From positions 35,052,466 to 35,116,465 of the forward strand of contig JACGWO010000003.1 in the NCBI GenBank assembly GCA_034509735.1: a stretch of DNA of 64,000 nucleotides, read 5' to 3'. The translations under genes and the position numbers were made by a program. Below, one piece after another: positions 45,953 through 58,339 of the stretch. How positions within the stretch are numbered: position 1 is the stretch's first letter; each line of letters opens with the position of its first letter. Source of the DNA: Sesamum alatum (taxonomy: Eukaryota; Streptophyta; Magnoliopsida; Lamiales; Pedaliaceae). Below the pieces are notes generated by a model, which ran no database searches, was not told the DNA's origin, and worked only from the letters and a program-made list of their open reading frames with translations.

Positions 45953-46741
45953 GGGTTAAATATAATTTTCATCCTTAAAGTATCCACACCACAATTATCC
46001 CTTAAAGTATTAAAACCTTCAAAAATTTCTTAACCTTCTAACTCCTTTAATTTTGAAGTTTGAAAAGTCAATTTTACCCTTACTAAAAATTGATTTCTGA
46101 AAAAAAAAAAAAGAAAATTTTAAAATACCAAAATCACTCTTTTTTAAGTTTTGTGTAATTTTAGTTTTACTTGTTCATCGAGCTCTTTTTATTTTTATAA
46201 TCCTAAAGTATTTGGAGTTAATTTTATATTAGCTTTACTTATTTGTCAAACCAAGTTAAAAATAAAATTATACATTTATATAATTACCACATTTATATAA
46301 TTACCATATATATAAATATATATTATAAATATAAGTTAATTGTATATTTTTTTATTAGCTCATCAGCCCTTTCGATTTTATTAATTGTATGTTTATTTAA
46401 GTAAATATATAAATATATATATGCATGTATAAATTTATTTTTAATTTAGTTTGACAAACAAGTGAAATTAAAATAAAATGAGTTCCAAGTACTTTAGGAT
46501 TATGAAAATAAAAAGAGCTCGGTGAACAAGTGAAACTAGAATTAGACAAAGCTTCGACAAAAGGTGATTTTAGTATTTTAGAAATTCATTTTTTTTTTCA
46601 GAAATCAACTTTTAGTAAGGGTAAAATGAATTCTTTAGACTTAAAAGTTGAGTTAGAAGTTTAAGGGGTTTTTTTAAAGATTTTAATACTTTAGAGAGTA
46701 ATTGATGTGTGAATACTTTAGCAGTGATAACTGTATTTAAT
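45953..46741. mobile_element. MITE family C, copy 1
   Basis: About 790 bp. Starts GGGTTAAATATAATT and ends in the inverted form (AACTGTATTTAATT). The interior includes TCATCGAGCTCTTTTTATTT and TTTGTCAAACCAAGTTA in one arm and their mirror GAGCTCGGTGAACAAGTG and TTTAGTTTGACAAACAAG in the other, so it is almost entirely an inverted repeat. The second copy is at 54064-54840. Confidence 0.75.
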
Positions 46742-47243
46742 TCTAAATAAATAACAAAAAATGACAAGAAATAGCTTCAAGATATGAAATTAACTTCTTA
46801 GGGATTATTAATAACTAGAAAAGAAATATGATTTAAAGGATTTTTATTTGTATTTTCCTCTTTATAAAATTGTTCAAAGCATAAGTCACATACCAATAAA
46901 TGAACAGTTAGAGAGTTAAAAGACATTAATGGTGGGGTGGAAGAGTCCAAACTCCCCTGACATAGGTGAAAACAAAATGATTCTTACAAAGCATCTTTTT
47001 TTTAATTTCAACAAACAGGGCCTGTGCCCGAAACCCGACACCAACACTTTCAAAATTTCTGATTTTTTTTTTTTTTTATAAAAAAGTTCCTATAAATTCC
47101 TCAGTTGTCCGTGCATAATAATCTGGGCCAACAAGAAGTAGACAAAGTAAAGGTGTTTTGTTTCAGTTGCTCAATGGGATTTTAAGTGATCAGATCAGAT
47201 TTTACTGTGCGAAGAGTGGGAGAGAAGATTTCAAGAACAGAGG
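46742..47243. other. Promoter region of the coiled-coil gene
   Basis: Intergenic DNA between the MITE and the next start codon. T-runs near 47000 and 47070. Expected to hold the promoter and 5' UTR; no specific motif claimed. Confidence 0.4.
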
Positions 47244-47509
47244 ATGAGAGGAGGAGGAGGCAATGCAGATTCACAATGTGGGTGAGTTTTCTTTGATGTT
47301 TTCATGGGATTGATTTCTTGTTCCTCTTATGACATTCTCTGTGTTTGTGAATCATGTCTGAAAATGGGTTCTTTTTCTTGGGTTCAGTGAGAAAAAAATG
47401 GAAGGAGAAAATGGTGTGAGGACAGTGGATTGTTTGAGGGGGCGGTTGCTTGCAGAGAGAGCGGCTTCAAGAAAAGCAAACGAGGAGGCCGAGTTCTTGG
47501 GAAACAAGG

Positions 47510-47561
<52 letters not shown>

Positions 47562-48403
47562 TATGTGTGTGTGTGTGTTTGCGTTTGAAGTTGCCAGCTT
47601 TTTCGAATTGATGATTTCTCATTTTCGACTCTCTGGATATGACAGCTGATGGAACTGGAAAACCTGTTAAAAAAAGAGGCAAGATCAAGAAACAGGGCTG
47701 AGAGGAAGCTGAAATTCCTGCTGAAGAAGCTTCAATCCATCAACATTACATATGTCTCAGATGAATCAGAGCACTCAGGCTTGGTGGACAAAACCGACAT
47801 TTCATCCGTGTCATCAACAGCTTCTTCAAGCACCAAAGAACTACAACAACAGAATGAGAATCAGCAGATGAAAATCTCAAAGATAGTCAAAATTCAAGAA
47901 CCAAATGAAAATGATTCAGAAAATTGTTCATTCAGTCTCAGTGATGATAGCTCTGTATTTGGAGACAATCTGCAAGCATTTCTCAAAAGCCAGAAATGTG
48001 AAATGGGACCAAATCAAGATCCAATGTCTCAATCAGTCTCAAAGAACTCCAACATGGATGAGCTGAGGTGAATTTGAACTAATGCTTTTGATTGATTACA
48101 GAGTAATTTGAATACTTTTTGTTATACTGATCCTATATGATTTCTAATAGTGATATCTGCAATGGCAGTGTGAAATCTACTGCCGGAGAGGGCCTTAACG
48201 AAGACGACGATCAAGATTCAGACCGTCAAGTAGATGATTCGATGGCTTTAGTTCCGGTTGATATGGCACAGAAAAATCAGCCCATTGATCCGGAAGTTCT
48301 TGATGCCACGGTGAAACAAGTGCTCGACACGTTAAAGCATGCAAAGGAACAACTTCAGAGTTCGATGGAGAGAGGACGAACGAACATGATTAAAGTTGGT
48401 TAG
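47244..48403 (+). CDS. Unnamed plant coiled-coil protein
   Basis: Four exons: 47244-47281, 47388-47508, 47646-48067, 48151-48403 (834 nt, 277 aa), all GT-AG. The start MRGGGGNADSQCG is the first ATG and joins in frame. Residues 20-95 form a likely coiled coil (LRGRLLAERAASRKANEEAE, LMELENLLKKEARSRNRAE). A Ser/Gln/Glu-rich low-complexity middle follows. The conserved-looking C terminus reads PIDPEVLDATVKQVLDTLKH, then KEQLQSSMERGR. I do not recognise a named family and assign no function. Intron 2 has a long TG tract directly after the donor region. Confidence 0.8.
47511..47580 (+). repeat. (CT)n(TG)n microsatellite in intron 2 of the coiled-coil gene
   Basis: CT repeats from about 47511 pass into a TG tract to about 47578 with one interruption. 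It starts two bases inside the intron, so length change is close to the donor site. Confidence 0.9.
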
Positions 48404-50013
48404 ATCAGTTTCATCTGGAAAACAAGTGGTTGTTTCATATACCTGAGTATAAACTGAAACTTATGTACTGATTCAGGCTGTTAAACTAATGGCAAACTTC
48501 TTCAACTTTCTTTGCTGTGGTGGATTTTTGAGTAGTTCATTTTTGTTCCCATTCATGCATTATGTGGTTTTTAAGTATTTTGAAGCAAGTTTAATCAAAT
48601 TCAGACAGTAGAATTTTCTCCCTTGGTTTCAGCAAGAAAGAGCAGAACATGAAAGTGATGCAACTTATGAAAAGTTTGTTCTTTGTCTTAAAGCAATTGA
48701 ACAATCAGTGAGACAGACAGTCAAAGTTCAGCTCTTTGCCTGTAAAGCCAAGAGGAGAGGGCATGAAAACAACATGATTCTTGAATGATTTCTGCAGCAA
48801 AAACTAGAGGAGAACAGATGAAGGCACCTTGAAGAAGGGGTTCTAAGTTCAAATTTTATAACTTAATTGACAGCTTCAGCAAAGGAGAATGACAAGACTC
48901 TTTGAATTACAACTCCTAATAAAAACGGTCGGGTTGATTCATCCGCGCCTCTAGGTCGGAAAGGTAACCGCATCGCTTCCACCATGGTTCCGATGGTGTC
49001 GTATAAGGATCTTGTGAATCTTGAAAATCTGAACTGGGAGTTCCTTTGAGCCCTTGAGAAAACTCTTGTTCAAACAATTTGATGTCTCCTTTTGTAAGAA
49101 TCTTGAACAAATTTTCACCCGGTGTTTCATGAGCTTAACGATTTTGTCCTGTAAAGGAAACCCATTCGGGGAGAGGAGGCGTTGAACTTATAAGCGGCTT
49201 AAACTAATCGTCTGCAATCAACATGGGACGCATGTCTACGTCACAAACTGGTGACATGATCTCTTGAGTAGGTAAGAAACTTTCAAGAAATAGGTGTTCT
49301 TGGGGGTGATACAGTTGAAATGGGCAACCAAGAAAAGCACCAAAGACCTCATAAACTCTCACCCATCCACCAACTTTGCTCAAAAGAGGTGAAAACACAG
49401 TGTCTGAAATATGAAACCAGTAGCTTTTTTGCTAGTTGCCCTAATGGACCAATTGAAATAAATGGTTTGAGAATTTGAATCAATTGAACCACCCAATATA
49501 TTATCCAAATACAGAGGATATCACTCTCAATCTCAATCACTACTTGGGACCTCTGCTACTACATTCTGGACACTGACTACATTGATTACAGCTACAGCTA
49601 CCTAACAAAGCTGTTCTTGAAAATCAAGAATGTTCTTTACTTTTAACAGTAAATTGCAATAATTACTGTGAGATAAGGCAGCTTCACAAGATTCAAACCC
49701 CATATGGGGAAATATTAAGAAAAAACAAGTTTTTCTGTCCTGAACATAAGAGCAGAGGTAAAGTTAGAATTTTTTTACTGGGGTGGAAATGAATATAGAA
49801 AGTGATGAGGGGTAATAAAATAGAAGCAAAAGTCTTGTTTATGTAGCTTCTTGAAATACTCATATTTACCCCACCTGAAGACATTCTTGTCTTCTTCTAT
49901 TTACAAGAGAAAGACAAAGATTCATAGCCCATCACATGACTCTTCTTGTGTGTGGTAATAGATCAGATTAGAACATGTAAAGTGATCTAACTATTCATTT
50001 GGACATTATTATA
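48404..50013. other. Intergenic region with two unassigned coding-like minus-strand stretches
   Basis: The first 500 bp are probably 3' UTR of the coiled-coil gene. On the minus strand, 48916-49130 is open and reads ETPGENLFKILTKGD, later PWWKRCGYLSDLEARMNQP, ending RFY and a stop. Another open stretch, 49398-49204, reads GGWVRVYEVFGAFLGCPFQL and ends RPMLIADD. They are in different frames with stops between. The composition looks like real protein, so this may be the 3' part of an undetected or decaying gene. Not identified. Confidence 0.35.
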
Positions 50014-50541
50014 AGGGGATAACTGCACCATTCTCCCTCTTTACGTTTGACGTAATTTCACGTAAATCTTATTTAGTTTAAAAAATTATATGTAATAAGG
50101 TCTGCTTTCGTCTAACAATCAAGTCTCTTCGTTAGTCAGGGTTCACCAAATTTATTTATTTTAACAAAAAAAAAAGGATTAAAATACATATTTACTTCCG
50201 ATTGACTTACTATTGACTTATTAGTTAAACAAATCTTTTTATGACTAGATTATTCTTATAAATCTTTACACATTAATGCATATGAAGAAGTATATAATCA
50301 CATTTATAAGATCAATTTAGTCAAAAAAGATCTTTTTGACCTACAATAAGTCAGTAATAAGTCAATCGAAGTTAAATATATATTTTCTTCAATTTTCTTA
50401 TTAATTCGGTAAATTTTAACTAACGAAAAACTTATTTTTTAGATAAAAATAAATCTTAAGAGTACTAAATATAATTTTTTATATAACAAAATATTTATAT
50501 ATAATTGTACTAAACTTCAAGAAAATACGGTGTAATTATCC
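50014..50541. mobile_element. MITE family A, copy 3
   Basis: About 530 bp, beginning AGGGGATAACTGCACC and ending GGTGTAATTATCC. Shares the interior strings ACACATTAATGCATATGAAG and GACCTACAATAAGTC with the other two copies. No target duplication recognised here. Confidence 0.7.
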
Positions 50542-51678
50542 ATCAAAAGAAAGAACTTCAATAATTGTTTTACTTAGTCGAATTTGAGCCATGGAAAGTC
50601 CAAACAACTTGTTTTGTTCTGCGAAGGAATTTGAGACCTGAGTGTTGACTTTATCCATACTTAGCTTGAAAATGATTTTGTTTTTTCTCCGCCTATTTAA
50701 GGTGAAACGTGAGAGGAGCAAAAATTTGCCTAGAATGTTGCTTTGCTGCTCAATTAGGATTAAAACTCAAATCTTGACCATCTATGTAAAAACCCTGAAA
50801 ACTCATGGACCAACCATAACAAAGACAAGAGAGAGAGAGAGAGAGAGAGGACAGGAGACTATTAATATAATAATGATACGATAAAACAAATTCAGACAAG
50901 ACCCCCCCCCCCCCAAAAAAAAAAAAAAAGAAAAAAAATATTGGTTCTTGAAAATACAAAATAAATTCTCTCCAACCCCTTTGTTTAATTTCTCCTTGCG
51001 TGCCTTCGCCCTCCACAATAATCATAATCTGAGATCTTATTCTGACAACCCATCTAAAAAAAGAGTTTCTTTCTTCCTGCCAAGAAAAATTCCAAGACGC
51101 AGTTTTTCTTTCTGTTATCCATTTGGGCTCTCTGTTTTTCTATCCTTCCCTTTGATCCAGGAACAAACTCTGCCACCATCATCAAATCTGTATGAGTTCT
51201 TACAGCTAACGTTGTTGTTATTGAGAAAGGTGAGAGAAAAACCATGGAAGGCCGACAAATTTTCAACCCTGGTTCAAGGTATGCAAAGGCAGCACCCTTC
51301 GCCTAAAATAACTATTGCTTGATTTCTTGTCTTGGGAGACAAATTTTTCTGGGGTGAGTTTTGCCCAAACCCTTTTGGTTTCTTGGATTGTATCTGTCTT
51401 TTTTCTTTGTCTGTTCCTTACATATTAATGGTGTCTAGCCCTTGTAGCGCTGGTGGGTGTATAGTCTTGAGAATTGAGGTTCTTGGGTTGGAATATAAGC
51501 AAAAGCTGGAGTTGAGGTTGGGATTGATGAACATATCTTTTGCTGGTTCTTTTGGATGATTATGTATCAAGGGATGTGAATTTGTGTGTTAGAAATTGTA
51601 GACTCATTGTTGTTAGATCATTTGGACATGTAGCTTATACAAATGAAGTACTACTCTCTATACATCGGTTTCATTGAA
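50542..51678. other. Promoter and probable 5' leader of the PP2C gene
   Basis: Includes a GA tract at 50829-50849 and a C9-A13 run near 50901-50930. T- and C-rich leader-like DNA follows from 50950. A splice-donor-like CAAG|GTATGC lies near 51279, so the 5' UTR may contain an intron ending shortly before the coding start. No separate gene. Confidence 0.45.
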
Positions 51679-53716
51679 ATGGTGAAGCCTTGTTGGAAAC
51701 CTTCGGTTGATGATGATGGGCCGAGGAAGGGAAGTGAAGGGAGTCGGCGAGGGGGGGATGCGAAAGGCCGGTTTGACGGGCTGTTGTGGCATAAGGATCT
51801 GGGGCAGCATGTAGATGGAGAGTTCTCAATGGCAGTGATTCAAGCCAATAATTTGTTGGAGGATTATAGCCAGCTTGAATCAGGGCCATTGAGTTTACTT
51901 GACTCAGGACCTTGTGGTACTTTTATTGGAGTCTATGACGGACATGGAGGGCCAGAGACGTCTCGGTTTGTAACCGAAACCATGTTCGCAAATGTCAAGA
52001 GTACGTTTCCTCTCGCCTTTGATTGCTGAATAGTTTTCATTGAGAAGTTATGTCTGTTGAATTGTCTCATGGACTAGTGCTATTTACACCAATATGATCT
52101 ACTAATATATAGCATATATGCGTTTGTAGAAGCGGCTTCCTGAATTATAACAAAAGATGATGAAGTTAAGAGCAGCCCTTCTGATTTAGTTAATCTTGTT
52201 GAGTGTTGGCTGGATAACTCGATTTACAGCATAATTTTCCCTTGATGCCATGAATATACTAGAAAACCGTAGAAATTTTTAGAAGATGAAATGTGTTTGC
52301 TGCTGCCTCTGTGCATATCTAAGCTCTCTTAGTCATTCACTTTTTCCTTCTGCATTATAAAAGTAAGTACACATGTGTTGATTCAACGTGCTGAATCATA
52401 ACGGTGCTTTCTTTTACCTTGATACAGAATTTGCCTCTGAGCATAAAGAAATATCTGCAAATGTTATTACAAAGGCTTTCTTGGCAACTGAGGAGGAGTT
52501 TCTTGCCGTAGTGAGGCAAAAGTGGCATATTATGCCACAAATTGCTTCCGTAGGAACGTGCTGTTTGGTGGGGGTAATATGCAACGGGGTCCTATATGTT
52601 GCCAATGCTGGAGACTCCCGAGCAGTTTTAGGCCGGGGAGATAGGGCTGGTGGAAGAGTGACAGCTGTTCAATTATCGACGGAGCACAATGCTAATGTTG
52701 AATCAGTTAGAGATGAATTACGAGCTTTGCATCCTAATGATTCACGGATTGTCGTTTTAAAGCACAAAGTTTGGCGTGTGAAGGGAATTATACAGGTAAG
52801 CTCTGTGAATTTCTTGTGTTTTCTTGTTCTTTCGCATGGTGAATGAAAGTATTTTGAGGTGCTAACAACCAGGAGATGATTGGTTCTGTTATTTTGCATC
52901 AACGTTACTACTCCCGAGTACTCCTGATGCAAGTTGAAGTGAGCTTTGCAATCTTTTGATAAGTTTAAGTCCAAACTGGAACGGCGTCAAAAAGCGCATA
53001 ACATTAACGCCTCCTTTGGACGTATGTTAATTCATTACGTGTTCCTTTTGTACGAGTGGCACTCATAATCTTGTTGTTTCACCAGGTATCAAGATCGATC
53101 GGAGACGCCTATCTAAAGAGATCCGAGTTCAACAAAGAACCACTGTTGCAAAAATTTAGGGTGTCGGAACCCTTCAGCATGCCAATTCTGAGTGCAGAAC
53201 CATCTATGTATGTACACAGGCTCGGCCCCAAAGATCAGTTTATCATATTTGCTTCAGATGGTTTGTGGGAGCACCTCAGCAACGAAGAGGCAGTCGAAAT
53301 CGTCAACCGCCATCCCCGTCGTGTAAGCCTTCTACAATATGCCAGAAAGTCTAAATCTGACTCAGGTCTGGCCACATCAAATCAATCATACTGCAAGTGC
53401 AACTGCCACTGCACTTGTCGTATGATTGGTGACTCTCCTTACACTGCACACCGTTCAAGTATATCTCATCATTGTATGAACTCGGCACCATACATTTCTT
53501 GAACAGGGCATTGCTAGGAGACTTGTGAAAGCGGCTCTCCTTGTGGCGGCCAAGAAGAGAGAAATGCGGTACTCGGACTTGAAGAAGATCGAGCGAGGTG
53601 TGAGGCGGCATTTCCATGACGATATTACAGTTGTGGTTGTGTTTATAGATCAATATTCCAACCATAGATCCTCGCCGCATAACTGCACTGTGTCAATAAG
53701 AGGAGGAGGAGGATGA
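51679..53716 (+). CDS. PP2C.D: Clade-D protein phosphatase 2C (APD7 / At5g02760 orthologue)
   Basis: Four exons: 51679-52000, 52428-52795, 53086-53322, 53507-53716 (1137 nt, 378 aa), GT-AG borders. The start MVKPCWKP is the canonical clade-D N terminus; an in-frame ATG 36 nt upstream (51643) would add 12 residues. PP2C motifs seen: [25 protein letters not shown] (metal-binding Asp and Gly), [58 protein letters not shown] and [14 protein letters not shown]. The enzyme is a Mg/Mn-dependent Ser/Thr phosphatase. Clade-D members dephosphorylate plasma-membrane H+-ATPase and are inhibited by SAUR proteins during auxin-driven growth; the Arabidopsis orthologue is also linked to leaf senescence. Confidence 0.93.
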
Positions 53717-54063
53717 AGATGAGCTCTGCTAATTAGAGTTGTGTGATCTTTTTGTTGTTGTGGTGGTGGAATGTGGATGATCCCTTGTTTGTACATTATG
53801 AATGATATGATACACGTTTTTTGGCTTCCTCTTTTACTCTTACGTTTTTGCCTATTTCTTCTCATTACTTCTGTTATGCTCGTGTTTTCAGAAAGGCTAG
53901 TTCGGAATGATCAATTTGAATAGGACGAATTGGAAAGTTAAGTTCAAGTCCTTAACATGAGATAATTATGCTCACATATTAACAATTAGGTGGAGAATAA
54001 AAATTATATTACACCCTCACATCAATTAAAATTTATTATACACCCCATATGAATTAATACGAA
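53717..54063. other. 3' flank of the PP2C gene
   Basis: Probably 3' UTR for the first 150 bp or so, then AT-rich intergenic DNA. Nothing else seen. Confidence 0.4.
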
Positions 54064-54840
54064 GGGTTAAATACAGTTATTATCCCTAAAATATATAATC
54101 TATATAAATTATCCTCCTAAAATATAAAAACCTTAAAAAAAATCCGACCTTTAATTGTTAGGTTTGAAAAGTCTAATTTACCCTTACAAAAATCATTTTT
54201 TGAAAAAAAATTAAAGAGATTTATAAAATGCCAAATCACCCTTTGTCAAAGCTTTGTCTAATTTTAATTTCACTTATTCATCGAGCTCTTTTTATTTTCA
54301 TAATCCTAAAATAGTTGATCTCATTTTATTTTAGTTTTTAATTTGTTTGTCAAACCAAGTTAGAAATAAATTTATACATACCTATAATTACCACATTTAT
54401 ATAAATATATATTAATTGTATATTTTTTTTATTAATTCATTACCCGTTTAATTTTATTAATCCATATTTATATAAGTACCATATATATATATATAAATAT
54501 ATATTAATTGTATATTTCTTTATTAGTTCAGCAACCCTTTCAACTTTATTAATTGTAAATTTTTTAAGTAAACATACAAATATGTATGCATGTGAATTTA
54601 TTTTTAATTTAATTTGATAAATAAATAAAATTAAAACAAAATGAACACCAAGTATTTTAAAATTCTAAAAACAAAAAAAAGCTCAATGAATAAAGTAATT
54701 TAGAATTCGACAAATGGTAATTTTGACATTTAAAAAGTCCCTTTAAAAGTTGATGATTAAGATTTTTTTGAATGTTTTAATACTTTAGCAAGATAATTGA
54801 TATGGAGCAAAAACTTCTGAAGTGGTAATTATATTTAATC
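54064..54840. mobile_element. MITE family C, copy 2
   Basis: About 780 bp. Begins GGGTTAAATACAGTTATTAT and ends GGTAATTATATTTAATC. It shares long stretches with the copy at 45953-46741, for example TCATCGAGCTCTTTTTATTT and TTTGTCAAACCAAGTTAGAA, and like it is mostly one large inverted repeat. Confidence 0.75.
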
Positions 54841-56826
54841 ATAATATAAATACCTTTTATATCATTGTAAAAAAAGAACTTTTGGAAGGTAATTGAAAGG
54901 TAAGGTTTGATTTAAACGAGATTTCGAGCTGTATGAAATGCAAAGCGTATTCGGATCACAAACTTTCTATTTATGCGCCATCAATGATAATAAAACATGT
55001 AATGTACCACGCCTGTCGTGTAAAACGGTAATGGGATATATAAAATATAATTGGCGATACTTAAATTAAATCAACGCCTGAACCATTTTTTTGCTATTCG
55101 AGCAAAATGACAATTTAATGCCTTGAGTTTGCTCTCATTCTACTTTATTTGTTGTCATATACCATACATCAAACACACCATATAACCTTGAGCGATCCTG
55201 TCTGATGCTCTGGAGCCATGGTTTATTACCACAGCAGAACTTAGAATAACAGGCAGACAACTATATATACTGCAGCCAGTGCAACCATATCGTTCAAACC
55301 AAACGGCAGACAAATATAGTTAACATCCAAAAGAGGTGAGACAGAACTTTTGAAACTAGATCGTTCCGAATAACTTGGCCTTTACAAAAATTAACATATG
55401 TCAATACAAGATCTCCAACTAGCAAGTATCGAAAAACAAAACATACTTGCAGAAGATTGCAAGTATTTGCGGACAACGGTATCTCAGTTGCTTTGAGCAC
55501 ATATAAGAAACCTAGAGATTCACCTGGTGAGACCATGAGTAAGAAACAAACATTCCCTCCGTATTAATCTATCTCCGAAGACCAACCATATCAGAAACTC
55601 TGAAACCACTATTGAAATTTTTGCTGCTTAAGTTAATTATGGAAGATGAACTGCCCAGACGCCTCAATGAACTCGTACTTTTCTTTCCTAAAGAACAGAA
55701 TCCCCCATTGACTCCGTCAAGTCATGAGTGCCATATAAAGCATGCAAGCGACAATTTATACTAAACGAATTCCAAGCAGTGAAGACCAATGAGTCATTTG
55801 AAATGATTAGTTTTTTTGTGCAAGTAATCCATCCGATGCTAGCAGTATCTTGTTCAAATTTGCACAAATCCTTACATCTCATGTTATCTCAAATCAGTAG
55901 AACAAATATATAAGCCAGGAAAACATGAAATACATTTTTTGTTCTTTGCTTGAAAAGAGATCCTAACAAAATATAAAACATGAATCCTTAACATGCACGA
56001 ATGTGAAGTAACTGGAGATATGATGTTATACACCTGGTGATTAATGAGTTGTTCGTCAATAAACTCCTATCAAACCTATGAATGACCGAAAAAATATAAA
56101 CATACCAACACCGTAATATGATACTGAACTAACCTGACCAGGCAATATAAAACTGTAAGATATCATCGGTCCCATACAGGAGAGAGCCAAAAGTTGACAC
56201 TAACCAAATATCCTACATTATAAAACTTTCAGTAGATAATGTGAACATGGAATGCAACTTTTTGTGCAGGTCAAGATTTCATTATGATCACCAGCCTATC
56301 AGATGAGGATAAGTACAAAGAAGTTTTTGGGCAACCTCCATCAAAATCAAGTTGACCAAATGGAAAGCAAGGGCTAAATGAAGCACCCAAAAGCACAGCA
56401 AGAACATCCTACATAAGACTCTGCAAGACCTTTCTCAGACATTACTTCAGTATTTTGATATGATTGGTCGATAGAGTGCTTCATGCATATTAAATAAGGA
56501 GGGTTGCGGTTAATTAGCTCAGGCCTCACCAGGAAAACCGTAACCCTATAAATAGAGAAACAAGAACCCCTTGTATGTCAACTGAAAGTCAGATAAAAGG
56601 TTGGTGCTTGTCCAATCCATGTCAACCAACCAGAGTGAACGTGAGGGAAATAAGAAGTCAGCTCTCTAACCTACCATCCTGAAAATTGAACGAGAGAATA
56701 AAACTGTTAGGAATAGGAGGGAGCAAAAACAATCAAGGTAAATGTGCTCCTTGAAATAAATAGGTTTGAAGCGAACAAAGAAGTTTCAAACGCATGTCTT
56801 ACTATTGATCAAAGATGAATGTTCAT
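54841..56826. other. Intergenic region between PP2C and MOS11
   Basis: 2 kb of ordinary complexity. No ORF with a recognisable domain on either strand and no transposon ends seen. The right-hand part is MOS11 3' UTR and possibly a long untranslated tail. Confidence 0.4.
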
Positions 56827-57977
56827 TTAGGTTCCTCCACCAGCCTTATAAGCAATAGCTGTATTCTGAAATTCGCGATAAGAATAGAACCAGCAGAGAC
56901 CAAGAATTAGAAGGAAGATTGGCATGCCTAGTACTCATTAGAAATATCTGAGTAACTTACCACCTCAATATTCCCCTCCCCATTTGCCTTTGGACCAGAA
57001 TCCGGCTGTGAAAACCTGCAGAATAGTGTTGAACCAACTCATCAAGTTAAATACTCAAATGGCTCCCACTTTTCCTCTGTTTCATGATACTAGGATATCT
57101 CACCCAACAAAATGCATGTAAATTTATGATTTACATTACAACATGACACAGGGAAGAAGACACCTGAAAATGACAATAACCTGATTGCCCTCGCTTTCTT
57201 TTTATCTTCCTCCGCTGCATCAGTTTTGGAGAAAGACCCAAACCTAGCAAGTCTAGCCTTCTTCTTTGCTTCCTCGTCGGATGGGTCAGACTGCACAATC
57301 CCGAACCTACTCAACAACCACAAATGGGTCAACAACCTCACCCGAGAACACACCCACAAAAAAACTGAAATTGAGAAATACAATTGAGAAATACATACCT
57401 CTCTGCTCTAGCCTTCCTCTTCAACTCCTCTGATGGCTTGGAAGAATCCAATCCACTAACAGCAGAAAGAGTGCCGAACCTTCGGTACAAGTACACAATT
57501 AGACAAGTTCCCCACTAAAATAATTAACCATATTCCCATCATTATTGAGTAAAGACAAACAACTAAATGAAAAACCACATTCCAAATTCCAAACCCTTGA
57601 TACTTAAACCATTGCTGAAATCCATAGTTTAAACCCCTAACCATAACCGTATAACATCAACTTGAAAATTATGAACATAAAGCATTAAAATCAAAACCAT
57701 ACCTCTCAGCTCGAGAATTGCGCTTCTCCTCCTCGGACAACTGCAGTGGCATTCCAAACCGCTCGGCACGCTTCATTTTCTTCCGAATATCAGTAACAGA
57801 ACCACCATCTTCAGCAGTGCCGGTTATCACCGCCGATTTACTCTTCGTTTCGTCGCCGCCTCCAACGGAAGACGCCTGTGGCTGAGCTGACGAGGCGTCT
57901 TCGGTGGTGGGAGGCGCCGTATTTAGATCTGAATGCTCTTTAGGGTTTTCCATTTTAGAAGCTGTTGCCGCTGCCAT
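56827..57977 (-). CDS. MOS11: MOS11, SARNP/CIP29-like mRNA-export factor
   Basis: Five minus-strand exons: 57977-57703, 57479-57399, 57306-57181, 57015-56961, 56865-56827 (576 nt, 191 aa). The N terminus is acidic, low complexity and rich in Ser and Thr. From residue about 75 the protein is built of short basic repeats ending in [65 protein letters not shown]. The C terminus is [17 protein letters not shown]. This matches Arabidopsis MOS11 (At5g02770, about 214 aa), a nuclear partner of the TREX complex needed for mRNA export and found as a suppressor of snc1 immunity. Introns 1-3 all split the Arg codon before FG. Confidence 0.9.
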
Positions 57978-58339
57978 TGCGAGAAGTGAAGGATTGAGAA
58001 AGCAGTAGTAGGAAGGAATCCTTCGAGAACTAAATGGAGAAAAAAGACAGAATAAAATTGTAAATGATTAAATCAGAATGAAATGGTGGGAGATACTTTT
58101 TGTCGTATAGTCGTGTGTTCATAGGTACAAGCGATTTCTGTGACGTGTCTGTTATAAACGCGAGACTGGCATACGGCTAGTGGATCAGTCCTTTGGTTTG
58201 TTGATGGGCTCGGAAAGATTGGCATAAATGGGCCCAAACATTAGCCCAATTAGAGTACTAGAAACTTTGGACCCTAGCTCAGCTAGATAGCTTTTGAATG
58301 GGCTGGGTAGAGTTCATGTCTAAGATCAAAGGAGGAATA
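57978..58339. other. MOS11 promoter region
   Basis: Contains the upstream region of the minus-strand MOS11 gene. No core-promoter motif singled out; nothing else seen. Confidence 0.4.
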
